A stretch of 64,000 nucleotides of DNA, from assembly GCF_032121415.1 (NCBI RefSeq), contig NZ_CP135079.1, forward strand, positions 1,612,001 through 1,676,000. Direction: 5' to 3'. Source of the stretch: Streptomyces parvus. Lineage in GTDB: Bacteria; Actinomycetota; Actinomycetes; Streptomycetales; Streptomycetaceae. Each line of letters opens with the position of its first letter. The first letter of the stretch is position 1. Below the pieces are notes generated by a model. It worked only from the letters and a program-made list of their open reading frames with translations, had not been told where the DNA came from and ran no database searches. This document shows positions 42,412 through 49,774 of the stretch, in pieces. Position numbers and translations under genes: made by a program.

Positions 42412-43043
42412 CCGAAGATCTCTTCCTGTTGCGCGACGGCCTGGTGCGCATGCTGGAGGCCTATGACTTCGAGATCGCCGCGGCTGTGGAGACCGGGCCC
42501 GAACTGACCAAGGCACTGGCCGAGTTGGAGCCGGACGTCGCTGTCGTCGACGTCCGGCTCCCGCCGTCGCACACGGACGAGGGGCTCCAGTGCGCCCTGG
42601 CCGCCCGCCGGGCCCGGCCGGGGCTTCCGGTGCTGGTGCTCTCGCAGCACGTGGAGCAGTTGTACGCACGGGAGTTGCTGGCGGACGGCAACGGCGGGGT
42701 CGGCTATCTGCTGAAGGACAGGGTCTTCGACGCGGACCAGTTCATCGACGCGGTACGGCGGGTGGCGACGGGCGGTACGGCGATGGACCCGCAGGTCATC
42801 TCCCAGCTCCTGTCGCGCCGTTCGCAGGACAAGCCGATCGGCGGACTCACCCCGCGTGAGCGGGAGGTGATGGAGCTGGTGGCGCAGGGCAGGTCGAACG
42901 CCGCCATCGCCTCGCAGCTGGTCATCACGGAGCGGGCGGTGGCCAAGCACACGTCGAACATCTTCGGGAAGCTGGACCTGCCTCCGTCGGACGACGACAA
43001 CCGCCGGGTGCTGGCGGTGCTGGCGTACCTGGACCGCGGCTGA
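42396..43043 (+). CDS. NarL/FixJ-family response regulator
   Basis: A 215-residue regulator. Receiver domain: acidic pocket D8 in [13 protein letters not shown], phospho-acceptor D52 in [11 protein letters not shown], and the conserved lysine in GYLLKDRV. The output domain is a LuxR helix-turn-helix ([44 protein letters not shown]). The start is an unusual TTG at 42396 with GGAG 6 nt upstream, inside the end of the kinase gene, so translation is coupled. The divergent MMPL transporter is the likely target. Confidence 0.9.
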   Translation: MRVVLAEDLFLLRDGLVRMLEAYDFEIAAAVETGPELTKALAELEPDVAVVDVRLPPSHTDEGLQCALAARRARPGLPVLVLSQHVEQLYARELLADGNGGVGYLLKDRVFDADQFIDAVRRVATGGTAMDPQVISQLLSRRSQDKPIGGLTPREREVMELVAQGRSNAAIASQLVITERAVAKHTSNIFGKLDLPPSDDDNRRVLAVLAYLDRG

Positions 43044-43194
43044 GCGCCGGCACGCGCGGCCGGGGACCCGGGGGGGGCGGCTCCGCCGGACGAGCGAGAG
43101 GCCGCGTTCGCGCGTTGGTCGAACGTGCGGTGAACGGGCCGGGCTCCCCGTCCGTATGGGACGTCACGCTTCTCCCTCGAAGCAGAGGAGTCCC

Positions 43195-44742
43195 ATGCGA
43201 CGCACATCGCGCAAGAAACGTTCCACGCTGGCCAACCGGGCCATCGCCGCCTCCGCAGCCCTGATCCTGGGGGGAGGCGGGTTGGTCGCGGTCAATGTCT
43301 ACGCCTCCGCGGGAGAAGGACCGTCCGGTTCTTCTCCGCCCACCCGGACCCAGAACGCGGGCCGTCAGCTGTCCACCATCGACTGCCCCGAAGCAGTCAA
43401 CGGACTGCCCGAGGTGCCGGACGAGGCACGCGGGGAGGTCGACCGCGAACTCGCGGCGATGGATACCCAGATCACGGACGCCTACCAGCAGTTCGCGGAC
43501 CGGAAGGAGCAGATAGCCCGGGATCCCGGGCTGGCGGAGAACGCCGTGCTCGGCCCGTTGCGCAGCAGGCGGACGGCGAGCCTCGACCGTATCGGCATCG
43601 CGATCGGGCGCGCGGGCGAGCGGCCGGCGGGGCTGGAGAGCCTCGCCGGGTGCAGCCTGCGCGCCGACGACAGCCGCGACGGGAACGGCGACGGCCGCGG
43701 TGACGGCAACGGAGGGCCCGGTGACGATGGCGGTGGTCAGGACGACGGCCAGGACCAGGGCCAGAACGCGGGCCAGGGGCAGGATCCCGGGCAGGACCCG
43801 GGCGGTCAGGATCCCGGGCAGGGGGAAGACCCCGGGCAGGACCAGGGCCAGGTCGGCAACGGGCCCGTGGCCGCCGATTTCGTCGATATCCAGTCCGTGC
43901 AGCCAGGCGCCGACCGGCCCCGCCAGCGCCGCGGCGCGTCCCGGGGCACCTTCACCACCGACTGCGGGCGTAATGAGAACGGGAAATTCAACCCGGACAA
44001 CGTGATCGTCGCGCCCGGCGTGAGCAACGGCGCGCACCATATGCACGATTACATCGGCAACCAGGCCAACGACGCCTTCGCGAGCGACGACGATCTGGCG
44101 AACGGTGCGACGACCTGCCGCAACCAGGGCGACCGCTCCACCTACTACTGGCCGGTCCTGCGCCTGCAGAACGGGCAGGACGAGGACGACGCGGACGCGG
44201 ACGGCGGCGGCCGTGACCAGAACGTCGGGGAGATCCAGACCCCGTCCCAGGTGACGCTGAAGTTCGTCGGCTCGCCCGTCGGGAGGGTCACCGCGATGCC
44301 GCGCTTCCTGCGGATCATCACCGGGGACGCGAAGGCGTTCACCAACGGCGACGCCAATGCCAACGCCTCGTGGAGCTGCACCGGATTCGAGGACCGCCAG
44401 TTGACGGACAAGTATCCGATCTGCCCCGAGGGCAGTCAGGTGGTGCGGACGTTCGCCTTCCAGAACTGCTGGGACGGGCAGAACACCGACAGCGCCAACC
44501 ACCGCACCCATGTGGCGTTCGCACAGGACGACGGGCGGTGCCCGAAAGGGTTCCGGGCGGTGCCGCAGCTGGTGCAGCGCATCGTCTACGACGTTCCGCC
44601 GGGGCCCGGCTTCGCCGTGGACTCGTTCCCCGAGCAGTTGCACAAGCCGATCACCGATCACGGTGACTTCATCAACGTCTTCGACGACCGGCTGATGAAC
44701 AAGATGGTGCGGTGCATCAACGACGGCCGCCGCTGCCGCTGA
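43195..44742 (+). CDS. secreted DUF1996 protein with acidic Gly/Gln/Asp repeat linker
   Basis: A 515-residue exported protein. The signal segment (about 1-39) has a very basic start and ends in YASA. A helical part with single cysteines (60-155) follows, then a disordered linker of repeated GQDPGQ-type units (157-224), then the DUF1996 domain (228-515). That domain has [48 protein letters not shown] and several paired cysteines. Fungal and bacterial DUF1996 proteins are secreted and of unknown activity; the HHMHDY motif suggests metal or carbohydrate binding. ATG 43195 is used because AGAGGAG lies 7 nt upstream. Confidence 0.87.
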   Translation: MRRTSRKKRSTLANRAIAASAALILGGGGLVAVNVYASAGEGPSGSSPPTRTQNAGRQLSTIDCPEAVNGLPEVPDEARGEVDRELAAMDTQITDAYQQFADRKEQIARDPGLAENAVLGPLRSRRTASLDRIGIAIGRAGERPAGLESLAGCSLRADDSRDGNGDGRGDGNGGPGDDGGGQDDGQDQGQNAGQGQDPGQDPGGQDPGQGEDPGQDQGQVGNGPVAADFVDIQSVQPGADRPRQRRGASRGTFTTDCGRNENGKFNPDNVIVAPGVSNGAHHMHDYIGNQANDAFASDDDLANGATTCRNQGDRSTYYWPVLRLQNGQDEDDADADGGGRDQNVGEIQTPSQVTLKFVGSPVGRVTAMPRFLRIITGDAKAFTNGDANANASWSCTGFEDRQLTDKYPICPEGSQVVRTFAFQNCWDGQNTDSANHRTHVAFAQDDGRCPKGFRAVPQLVQRIVYDVPPGPGFAVDSFPEQLHKPITDHGDFINVFDDRLMNKMVRCINDGRRCR

Positions 44743-44775
44743 CGCGGCGCGTGCGGCCCCCGTGAACCTGCGCGG

Positions 44776-45264
44776 TCAGCCCGGGCGGTGACCGGAGTGC
44801 CCGTCCTCGCTCCCCCCTCCGCCACTGTCCCCCGAGTGGTGAGGCGAGGCGGTCTCCACTGTCCCCCCGAGCCGGCCGCGCAGCGCCGCGACGACTTCCG
44901 CTTCACCGACGGCCACCCACCGCCGTCCGACGAGGTACGAGCCGCCGTAGTCGTCGGCCTCGTTGATCCACTCCCGCTGCCCGCGGTCGGTGGCGAAGGT
45001 GGTGAGGACGTAACGCCCCTCATCTGTCCTGCAGTTGGCCTGCCGGAGCTCGGCCGCGTCGGTCTGCACGTTCGGTTCGCAGCCGGCCTTCTCCGCCAGC
45101 TCCTCCAGCGTGCCCGTCGCGGCCGGCTTCGGCGTGGGCCGCTCCCGGCCGCCGTGGTCGTCGGCCGGTTGTGCGCTGCACCCGGCCAGGAGCAGAAATC
45201 CCGCCAGGACAAGGGCCGTTGCCCCGTCGTGCCGCGCGTCTCGCCATTCCGGTCGTGTCACCAT
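44776..45264 (-). CDS. small secreted lipoprotein
   Basis: A 162-residue lipoprotein with lipobox LLAGC near residue 29 after a hydrophobic helix. The mature part has LEELAEKAGCEPNVQTDAAELRQANCRTDEGRYVLTTFATDRGQREWINEADDYGG, which looks like a small fold with one disulfide, and ends in a Gly/Ser/His tail. Function is unknown. The ATG at 45264 is chosen because AGGA lies 7-8 nt upstream; an ATG at 45279 is possible. It is convergent with the DUF1996 gene. Confidence 0.8.
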   Translation of the reverse strand: MVTRPEWRDARHDGATALVLAGFLLLAGCSAQPADDHGGRERPTPKPAATGTLEELAEKAGCEPNVQTDAAELRQANCRTDEGRYVLTTFATDRGQREWINEADDYGGSYLVGRRWVAVGEAEVVAALRGRLGGTVETASPHHSGDSGGGGSEDGHSGHRPG

Positions 45265-45291
45265 CGGGCCATCCTGCACCCGGAAACGGGG

Positions 45292-46044
45292 TCACGGGTG
45301 GGCTACGGCAAGACTCACGAGATACGCCTCCTCGACGTGGCCGTCCGGGAACAGGGCGGTCAGCAGAGCCCGTTCCCGGTCGAAGAAGTCGCGGACCGCC
45401 ACCGGATCGCCGATCAGGAAGTCGGAGTGGGTGGCCATGTTGGCGATATGGGCGTCGACCGGTACGCGGCGGCTCCAGGCCACCTGCCGGGTGCGGAATT
45501 CGAGCCCGTCGGGCAGTTCGGCCCGGAAGCGGGCCCGGCGGTTCGGGACGGCGGGGATCTCCACCCCGAAGAAGACCCGCATCCGGTTCTCCTGGTCCAC
45601 CAGCCACTCCACGGCCGGGTCGCCGTCGTTCCACCACAGGGCGAGCGCGCCGCCCGGCCGCAGCACCCGGCGGGCCTCGGGGATCGAGCGGGCGGGGTCG
45701 GTCCAGTGCCATGCCTGGGCGTACGTGATCAGGTCCATCGAGCCGGTCCGCAGGGGCAGGCTGTTCCCGTCGCCCCGCACCACGGGCACGTCCGGCAGGC
45801 TCCGGCGGAACTGCTCGGCCATCCCGTCGCCCGGCTCCACCGCGGTGACCCGGGCTCCGCGCCGGTACAGCCGGGCGGTGCCGAGCCCCGTGCCCGCGCC
45901 GACATCCGCGACCCGGGCGCCGGCGAGCGGGATCCCGGCCAGCTCTTCCACGGCGTCGAACAGCGCGGACGGGTAGGAGGGACGGTGGGCGTCGTAGGCC
46001 GCGGCGATGGCGTCAAAGGAGCGTGCCTGCACAGGTTTCGTCAT
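45292..46044 (-). CDS. SAM-dependent class I methyltransferase
   Basis: A 250-residue methyltransferase. Motif I is VADVGAGTGLGTARL, motif II VTAVEPGDGM, then VVRGDGNSLPLRTGSMDLITYAQAWHW and VLRPGGALALWWND, the UbiE/Methyltransf_11 pattern. The substrate is unknown. Start chosen at the ATG giving MTKPVQARSFDAIAAAYD, the usual family opening; ATG 46056 is an alternative. It is divergent from the diiron-protein gene. Confidence 0.85.
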   Translation of the reverse strand: MTKPVQARSFDAIAAAYDAHRPSYPSALFDAVEELAGIPLAGARVADVGAGTGLGTARLYRRGARVTAVEPGDGMAEQFRRSLPDVPVVRGDGNSLPLRTGSMDLITYAQAWHWTDPARSIPEARRVLRPGGALALWWNDGDPAVEWLVDQENRMRVFFGVEIPAVPNRRARFRAELPDGLEFRTRQVAWSRRVPVDAHIANMATHSDFLIGDPVAVRDFFDRERALLTALFPDGHVEEAYLVSLAVAHP

Positions 46045-46135
46045 ACCGGCGATCATCGCGCGTTGCTCACGGAGTCGTGGGGAAAGTCCCCGCACGCCTC
46101 TGGTCCCCCCGGATACCCGTCAGTACATTGACAGC

Positions 46136-47041
46136 ATGTCTAACACGCAGCCAGCGGCGGTCGCGTCGGAGCGGACGCCCCTCAAGGCCCGCAAGGTGTC
46201 CTTCGCCTGGGAGGAGACCCCCCTGCACTGGGTGCCGGGCGACCCGTTCACCACGCACACCATCAACGTGCTGCATCTGCTGCTCCCGGCCGGGGAACGC
46301 TGGTTCATCCGCGTCTACCGGCAGATACTCCCGTACATCCACGACGAGCAGCTCCGCGAGGACGTCATCGGGTTCATCGGGCAGGAGGCCGTGCACTCGC
46401 AGGCGCACGACGATGTCCTGCCGCATCTGCGGGAGTTGGGCCTCGACCCGACCCCGTACACCGCGCAGGTCGACTGGTTCTTCGAGAAGCTGCTCGGCGA
46501 CCGGACGCTGCCGCCGGGGCGGGCGTCGAAGTGGTGGCTGATGGAGCGGGTGGCGACGATCGCGGCGATCGAGCACTACACCGCGTTCCTCGGCGACTGG
46601 ATCCTCAACGCCGAGGCCCTGGACCGCCGGGGCGCGGACCCGACCATGCTGGACCTGCTGCGCTGGCACGGGGCGGAGGAGGTGGAGCACCGGTCGGTGG
46701 CCTTCGACGTCTTCATGCATGTGGACGGCGGCTACCGGCGGCGTGTGCGCACCTGGGCGGCGGCGTTCTCCGCGCTGGTGTTCCTGTGGCAGCGCGGCAC
46801 CCGGTTCTTCATGGAGAACGACCCCACGCTGCTGGACGGCAAGGCCTCCTTCAAGGCGTTCCACGCGAGCGGGAAGCAGGGCACGCTGCCGAGCACGGGC
46901 GCGATCCTGCGTTCGGTGCCCAGCTATCTCAGCCGGTCCTACCATCCCTCGCAGGAGGGCAGTACGGCCCAGGCGGTCGCGTATTTGACCCGCTCCCCCG
47001 CCGCCCTCGCCGCCGAATCGGCCACGGCGAAGGGGGCCTGA
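46136..47041 (+). CDS. PF10118-type metal-dependent protein (putative diiron)
   Basis: A 301-residue protein of the family annotated as predicted metal-dependent hydrolase. Ligand-like residues lie in helices: E in FIGQEAVHSQAHDD near 82, EH in AAIEHYTAFLGDW near 146 and E..E..H in HGAEEVEHRSVAFD near 182. This is a ferritin-like diiron spacing, so an oxygenase or desaturase-like role is as likely as hydrolysis. The reductase gene starts 2 bp after its stop and would supply electrons. TACATT lies 6 nt before the ATG, a leaderless layout. Confidence 0.8.
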   Translation: MSNTQPAAVASERTPLKARKVSFAWEETPLHWVPGDPFTTHTINVLHLLLPAGERWFIRVYRQILPYIHDEQLREDVIGFIGQEAVHSQAHDDVLPHLRELGLDPTPYTAQVDWFFEKLLGDRTLPPGRASKWWLMERVATIAAIEHYTAFLGDWILNAEALDRRGADPTMLDLLRWHGAEEVEHRSVAFDVFMHVDGGYRRRVRTWAAAFSALVFLWQRGTRFFMENDPTLLDGKASFKAFHASGKQGTLPSTGAILRSVPSYLSRSYHPSQEGSTAQAVAYLTRSPAALAAESATAKGA

Positions 47042-47043
47042 CC

Positions 47044-48132
47044 ATGGCGCTGCCCCGTCTCCGTGCCGTCGTGCTGGTCTCCGGCGCCGCTCTGCTCACC
47101 CGGCGCGCCCTGAAACGCCGGATCGCCCGGTCCCCGCTGTGGCCGCTGCCCGCCCTGCCCGATCCGATATCGGGGCACTCGAAGCGGCGCGCGACGGCGG
47201 TCCGCAGACTGCTGATCACCGGGCGGACCCAGGTCGCCGACGGAGTCGTCGAACTGCGCCTGGAGGGGAACGGCCTGCCGCCCTGGTCACCCGGCGCCCA
47301 TCTGGATCTGGTGCTGCCGTCCGGTCTGGTGCGGCAGTACTCGCTGTGCGGCGACCCGGAGGACACCGGCGCCTATACCGTGGCGACCCGGCTGGTGGCG
47401 GACGGCCGGGGCGGTTCGCGGGAGGTGCACGAACAGCTCCGCGAGGGACTGGAGGTGGAGGTGCGGGGGCCGCGCAACCGCTTCCCGCTGACCGAGGCCC
47501 CGGCTTACGTCTTCGTCGTGGGCGGTATCGGCATCACCCCGGTCCTGCCCATGCTGCGGTCGCTGGCCGCGTCGGGGGCCGAGTGGCGGCTGCTGTACGG
47601 GGGCCGGTCGCGGGCCTCGATGCCGTTCCTGGCGGAGGTCGAGAAGCTGGACGCGGACGGGGACCGGGTCACCGTCGTGGCCCAGGACGAGGCGGGCCAC
47701 CCTGACGTGGCGGGGGCGCTGGCGGACCTCGCCCCGGGGACGGCGGTCTACTGCTGCGGCCCCGAGCCGCTGATGGCCTCCGCCGCCGCCGCGCTCCCCG
47801 AGGGCTGCACCCTGCACCTGGAGCGGTTCTCGGCTGCGCCGGGCGGCACGGCGGGCTCCGGCGAAGGCTCCGAGGCGTTCGAGGTGGAGCTGCGGCGCAG
47901 CGGGCGTACGGTGCCGGTCGCGGCCGGGCAGTCGGTGCTGGCCGCCGTCCGCGCGGAGCTGCCCCATGTGGCGTACTCCTGCGAGCAGGCGTTCTGCGGG
48001 ACCTGCCAACAGCGCGTACTGGAGGGCGAGATCGACCACCGGGACGAGCTGCTGACCTACGACGAGCGGGGCGACTCGATGCTGATCTGCGTCTCGCGGT
48101 GCCGGGGCGGGCGTCTCGTCCTGGACCTCTAG
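47044..48132 (+). CDS. 2Fe-2S oxidoreductase (phthalate-dioxygenase-reductase type)
   Basis: A 362-residue electron-transfer protein. Order: short membrane-like N-terminus (1-20), flavin domain (about 55-150, RQYSLCGDPEDTGAYTVATRLV with the FMN/FAD R-x-Y-S motif), NAD domain (about 155-265, VGGIGITPVLPMLRSL, VYCCGPEPLM) and a plant-type ferredoxin domain (about 275-362) with ligands in YSCEQAFCGTC and LICVSRC. It starts 2 bp after the putative diiron gene, so it is most likely its dedicated reductase. The pair resembles alkane or fatty-acid oxygenase systems in layout; the substrate is unknown. Confidence 0.9.
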   Translation: MALPRLRAVVLVSGAALLTRRALKRRIARSPLWPLPALPDPISGHSKRRATAVRRLLITGRTQVADGVVELRLEGNGLPPWSPGAHLDLVLPSGLVRQYSLCGDPEDTGAYTVATRLVADGRGGSREVHEQLREGLEVEVRGPRNRFPLTEAPAYVFVVGGIGITPVLPMLRSLAASGAEWRLLYGGRSRASMPFLAEVEKLDADGDRVTVVAQDEAGHPDVAGALADLAPGTAVYCCGPEPLMASAAAALPEGCTLHLERFSAAPGGTAGSGEGSEAFEVELRRSGRTVPVAAGQSVLAAVRAELPHVAYSCEQAFCGTCQQRVLEGEIDHRDELLTYDERGDSMLICVSRCRGGRLVLDL

Positions 48133-48139
48133 GGCGTGC

Positions 48140-48177
48140 CGTCACACCGCCGTCGCGCGGCAGGCGGCAGTGTGACG
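48140..48177 (+). terminator. hairpin after the 2Fe-2S reductase
   Basis: CGTCACAC (48140-48147) pairs with GTGTGACG (48170-48177), 7 bp after the reductase stop. Confidence 0.6.
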
Positions 48178-48222
48178 ACAGGCCCTGGGGTCCGCCGTGC
48201 GCGCCCCGGATAGGCTGTTCGC

Positions 48223-48951
48223 ATGACGACCGGGGTGCGGCGCAGGATGGGCGTCGACGAGCGCAGACAGCAACTGATCGGCGTCGCGCTGGACTTGTTC
48301 AGCCGCCGCTCGCCCGAGGACGTGTCGATCGACGAGATCGCCGCCGCCGCGGGGATCTCGCGTCCGCTGGTGTACCACTACTTCCCCGGGAAGCAGAGCC
48401 TGTACGAGGCGGCGCTGCGCCGGGCCGCCGACGAGCTGGCGGCCCGCTTCCTGGAGCCGCTCGAAGGGCCCCTGGGGGCGCGGCTGCTGCGGGTGATGGG
48501 GCGGTTCTTCGACTTCGTCGACGAGCACGGCCCGGGCTTCTCGGCGCTGATGCGCGGCGGGCCCGCCGCCGGCTCCTCGACGGCGAACGCCATGATCGAC
48601 GGGGTGCGGCAGGCCGCGTACGAGCAGATCATCACGCATCTCGGGGTGGGCGAACCGCCCGCCCGGCTGGAGCTGGTGGTCCGCTCCTGGGTGTCGCTCG
48701 CCGAGTCGACGGCGCTGATCTGGCTGGACGGGCGGCGCATTTCGCGCGAGGAGCTGGAGATGCAGCTGGTGCACGACTTCGCGGCGCTGGCCGCCGTCAG
48801 CGCCGCGTACGACCAGGAGATGGCGGGCATCGTGCTGCGGGTGCTGTCCCAGGAGCCGGCGGACGGCCCGTTCGGGGACCTGCTGGCCCGGCTCTCCGCG
48901 TTCGCGCCGGACGGGCCGCCGGTCCCGGCCCAGCGGCCGGCGAAGCCGTAG
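48223..48951 (+). CDS. TetR-family transcriptional regulator
   Basis: A 242-residue regulator with the TetR helix-turn-helix at about 10-58 (RRQQLIGVALDLFSRR, DEIAAAAGISRPLVYHYFPGKQSLYEAALRRAADEL) and a C-terminal ligand domain that includes WVSLAESTALIWLDG. TAGGCT lies 6 nt before the ATG and no Shine-Dalgarno is seen, again a leaderless layout. It follows the diiron-protein/reductase pair and may control it. It is convergent with the DUF2470 gene, 3 bp apart. Confidence 0.88.
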   Translation: MTTGVRRRMGVDERRQQLIGVALDLFSRRSPEDVSIDEIAAAAGISRPLVYHYFPGKQSLYEAALRRAADELAARFLEPLEGPLGARLLRVMGRFFDFVDEHGPGFSALMRGGPAAGSSTANAMIDGVRQAAYEQIITHLGVGEPPARLELVVRSWVSLAESTALIWLDGRRISREELEMQLVHDFAALAAVSAAYDQEMAGIVLRVLSQEPADGPFGDLLARLSAFAPDGPPVPAQRPAKP

Positions 48952-48954
48952 GGC

Positions 48955-49659
48955 TCAGGCGGGCAGGCCGTTGCGGTGGGAGACGCGGCGGGCGGCGGCC
49001 AGCAGGGCGTGGATCTGCGGGCCCGCCTGGTCGATCTCGGTGACCGGGCGGGGGAACGGCAGCCGGACGTCCTCGTGGGCGTTCGGGTATTCGAGCCGCA
49101 GGGTCACGCCGTACCGGTCCATCGCCAGCGGCACGGCCCGGGTCATGCCGCGCTCCGGGCGGGGGTGGACCAGGCGCAGCAGCAGCGGGACCAGTTCGGC
49201 GTGGTCGTCCACGAGATGGGTGAGCATGCCCGCCTCACAGGCGGCGATCGGATCGGTCTCCGCCTCCTCCAGCTCCTCCAGGGTGACGAAGGTGCGGCCC
49301 TCGGCATCCTCCAGGACGGCCTGCCCGAACTCCATGCACGTGGACTGCTCGGTGCCGGTGCTGTACGGGGAGGCCAGCAGCCCGGTGACCGTGACGCGGG
49401 CGCGCAGCCGGTCGCGTACGGGGGTGGCGGCGATGTCCGTGAACTCCAGGCGGGCCGGGACGCGTTCGGCGGTCGGCGCGCGGCTGCCGTCGTCCGGGGC
49501 ATGCAGGTGGATGTGGCCCATCGCGCCCGTGCCGTCGAGGCGGCGGACCTCGGTGTGCAGTCCGTCGCTGACCACCGTCATGGAGTGGGCGACGGTCAGG
49601 ATCGACCGGACACGCTCGGCGCGGGTCGGCTGCGTGGCGCGGGGGCGGTGAAGACGCAT
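48955..49659 (-). CDS. DUF2470-domain protein, likely iron-regulated (HugZ-related)
   Basis: A 234-residue protein with a flavin-reductase/pyridoxamine-oxidase-like N-terminal half (RVRSILTVAHSMTVVSDG, GHIHLHAPDD, VRDRLRARVTVTGLLASP) and a C-terminal DUF2470 domain (LTHLVDDHAELVPLL, MDRYGVTLRLEYPNAHEDVRLPFPRPVTE). The same pair of parts is found in HugZ-type haem-degrading proteins. ATG 49659 has GGAG 7 nt upstream. An iron box with 17 of 19 consensus positions lies 42 bp upstream, so it is probably repressed by DmdR/IdeR when iron is plentiful. Haem or iron acquisition is therefore a reasonable inference. Confidence 0.82.
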   Translation of the reverse strand: MRLHRPRATQPTRAERVRSILTVAHSMTVVSDGLHTEVRRLDGTGAMGHIHLHAPDDGSRAPTAERVPARLEFTDIAATPVRDRLRARVTVTGLLASPYSTGTEQSTCMEFGQAVLEDAEGRTFVTLEELEEAETDPIAACEAGMLTHLVDDHAELVPLLLRLVHPRPERGMTRAVPLAMDRYGVTLRLEYPNAHEDVRLPFPRPVTEIDQAGPQIHALLAAARRVSHRNGLPA

Positions 49660-49700
49660 CCGAGTTCTCCAGGGAGGGTCAGCGGAACCCAAGCGGCGAC

Positions 49701-49719
49701 TTAGGTATGCCTAACCTTA
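49701..49719 (-). promoter_or_regulatory. iron box (DmdR/IdeR/DtxR-type operator)
   Basis: TTAGGTATGCCTAACCTTA matches the actinobacterial iron-box consensus TTAGGTTAGSCTMACCTWA at 17 of 19 positions. On the minus strand it contains TAAGGT, which could be the -10 of the DUF2470 gene, so a bound repressor would cover the promoter. Confidence 0.8.
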
Positions 49720-49774
49720 CCCATTGGCGGTGGATGCGGGTAGTCCGGAACCACGAATGACGCTCACACCCTGG

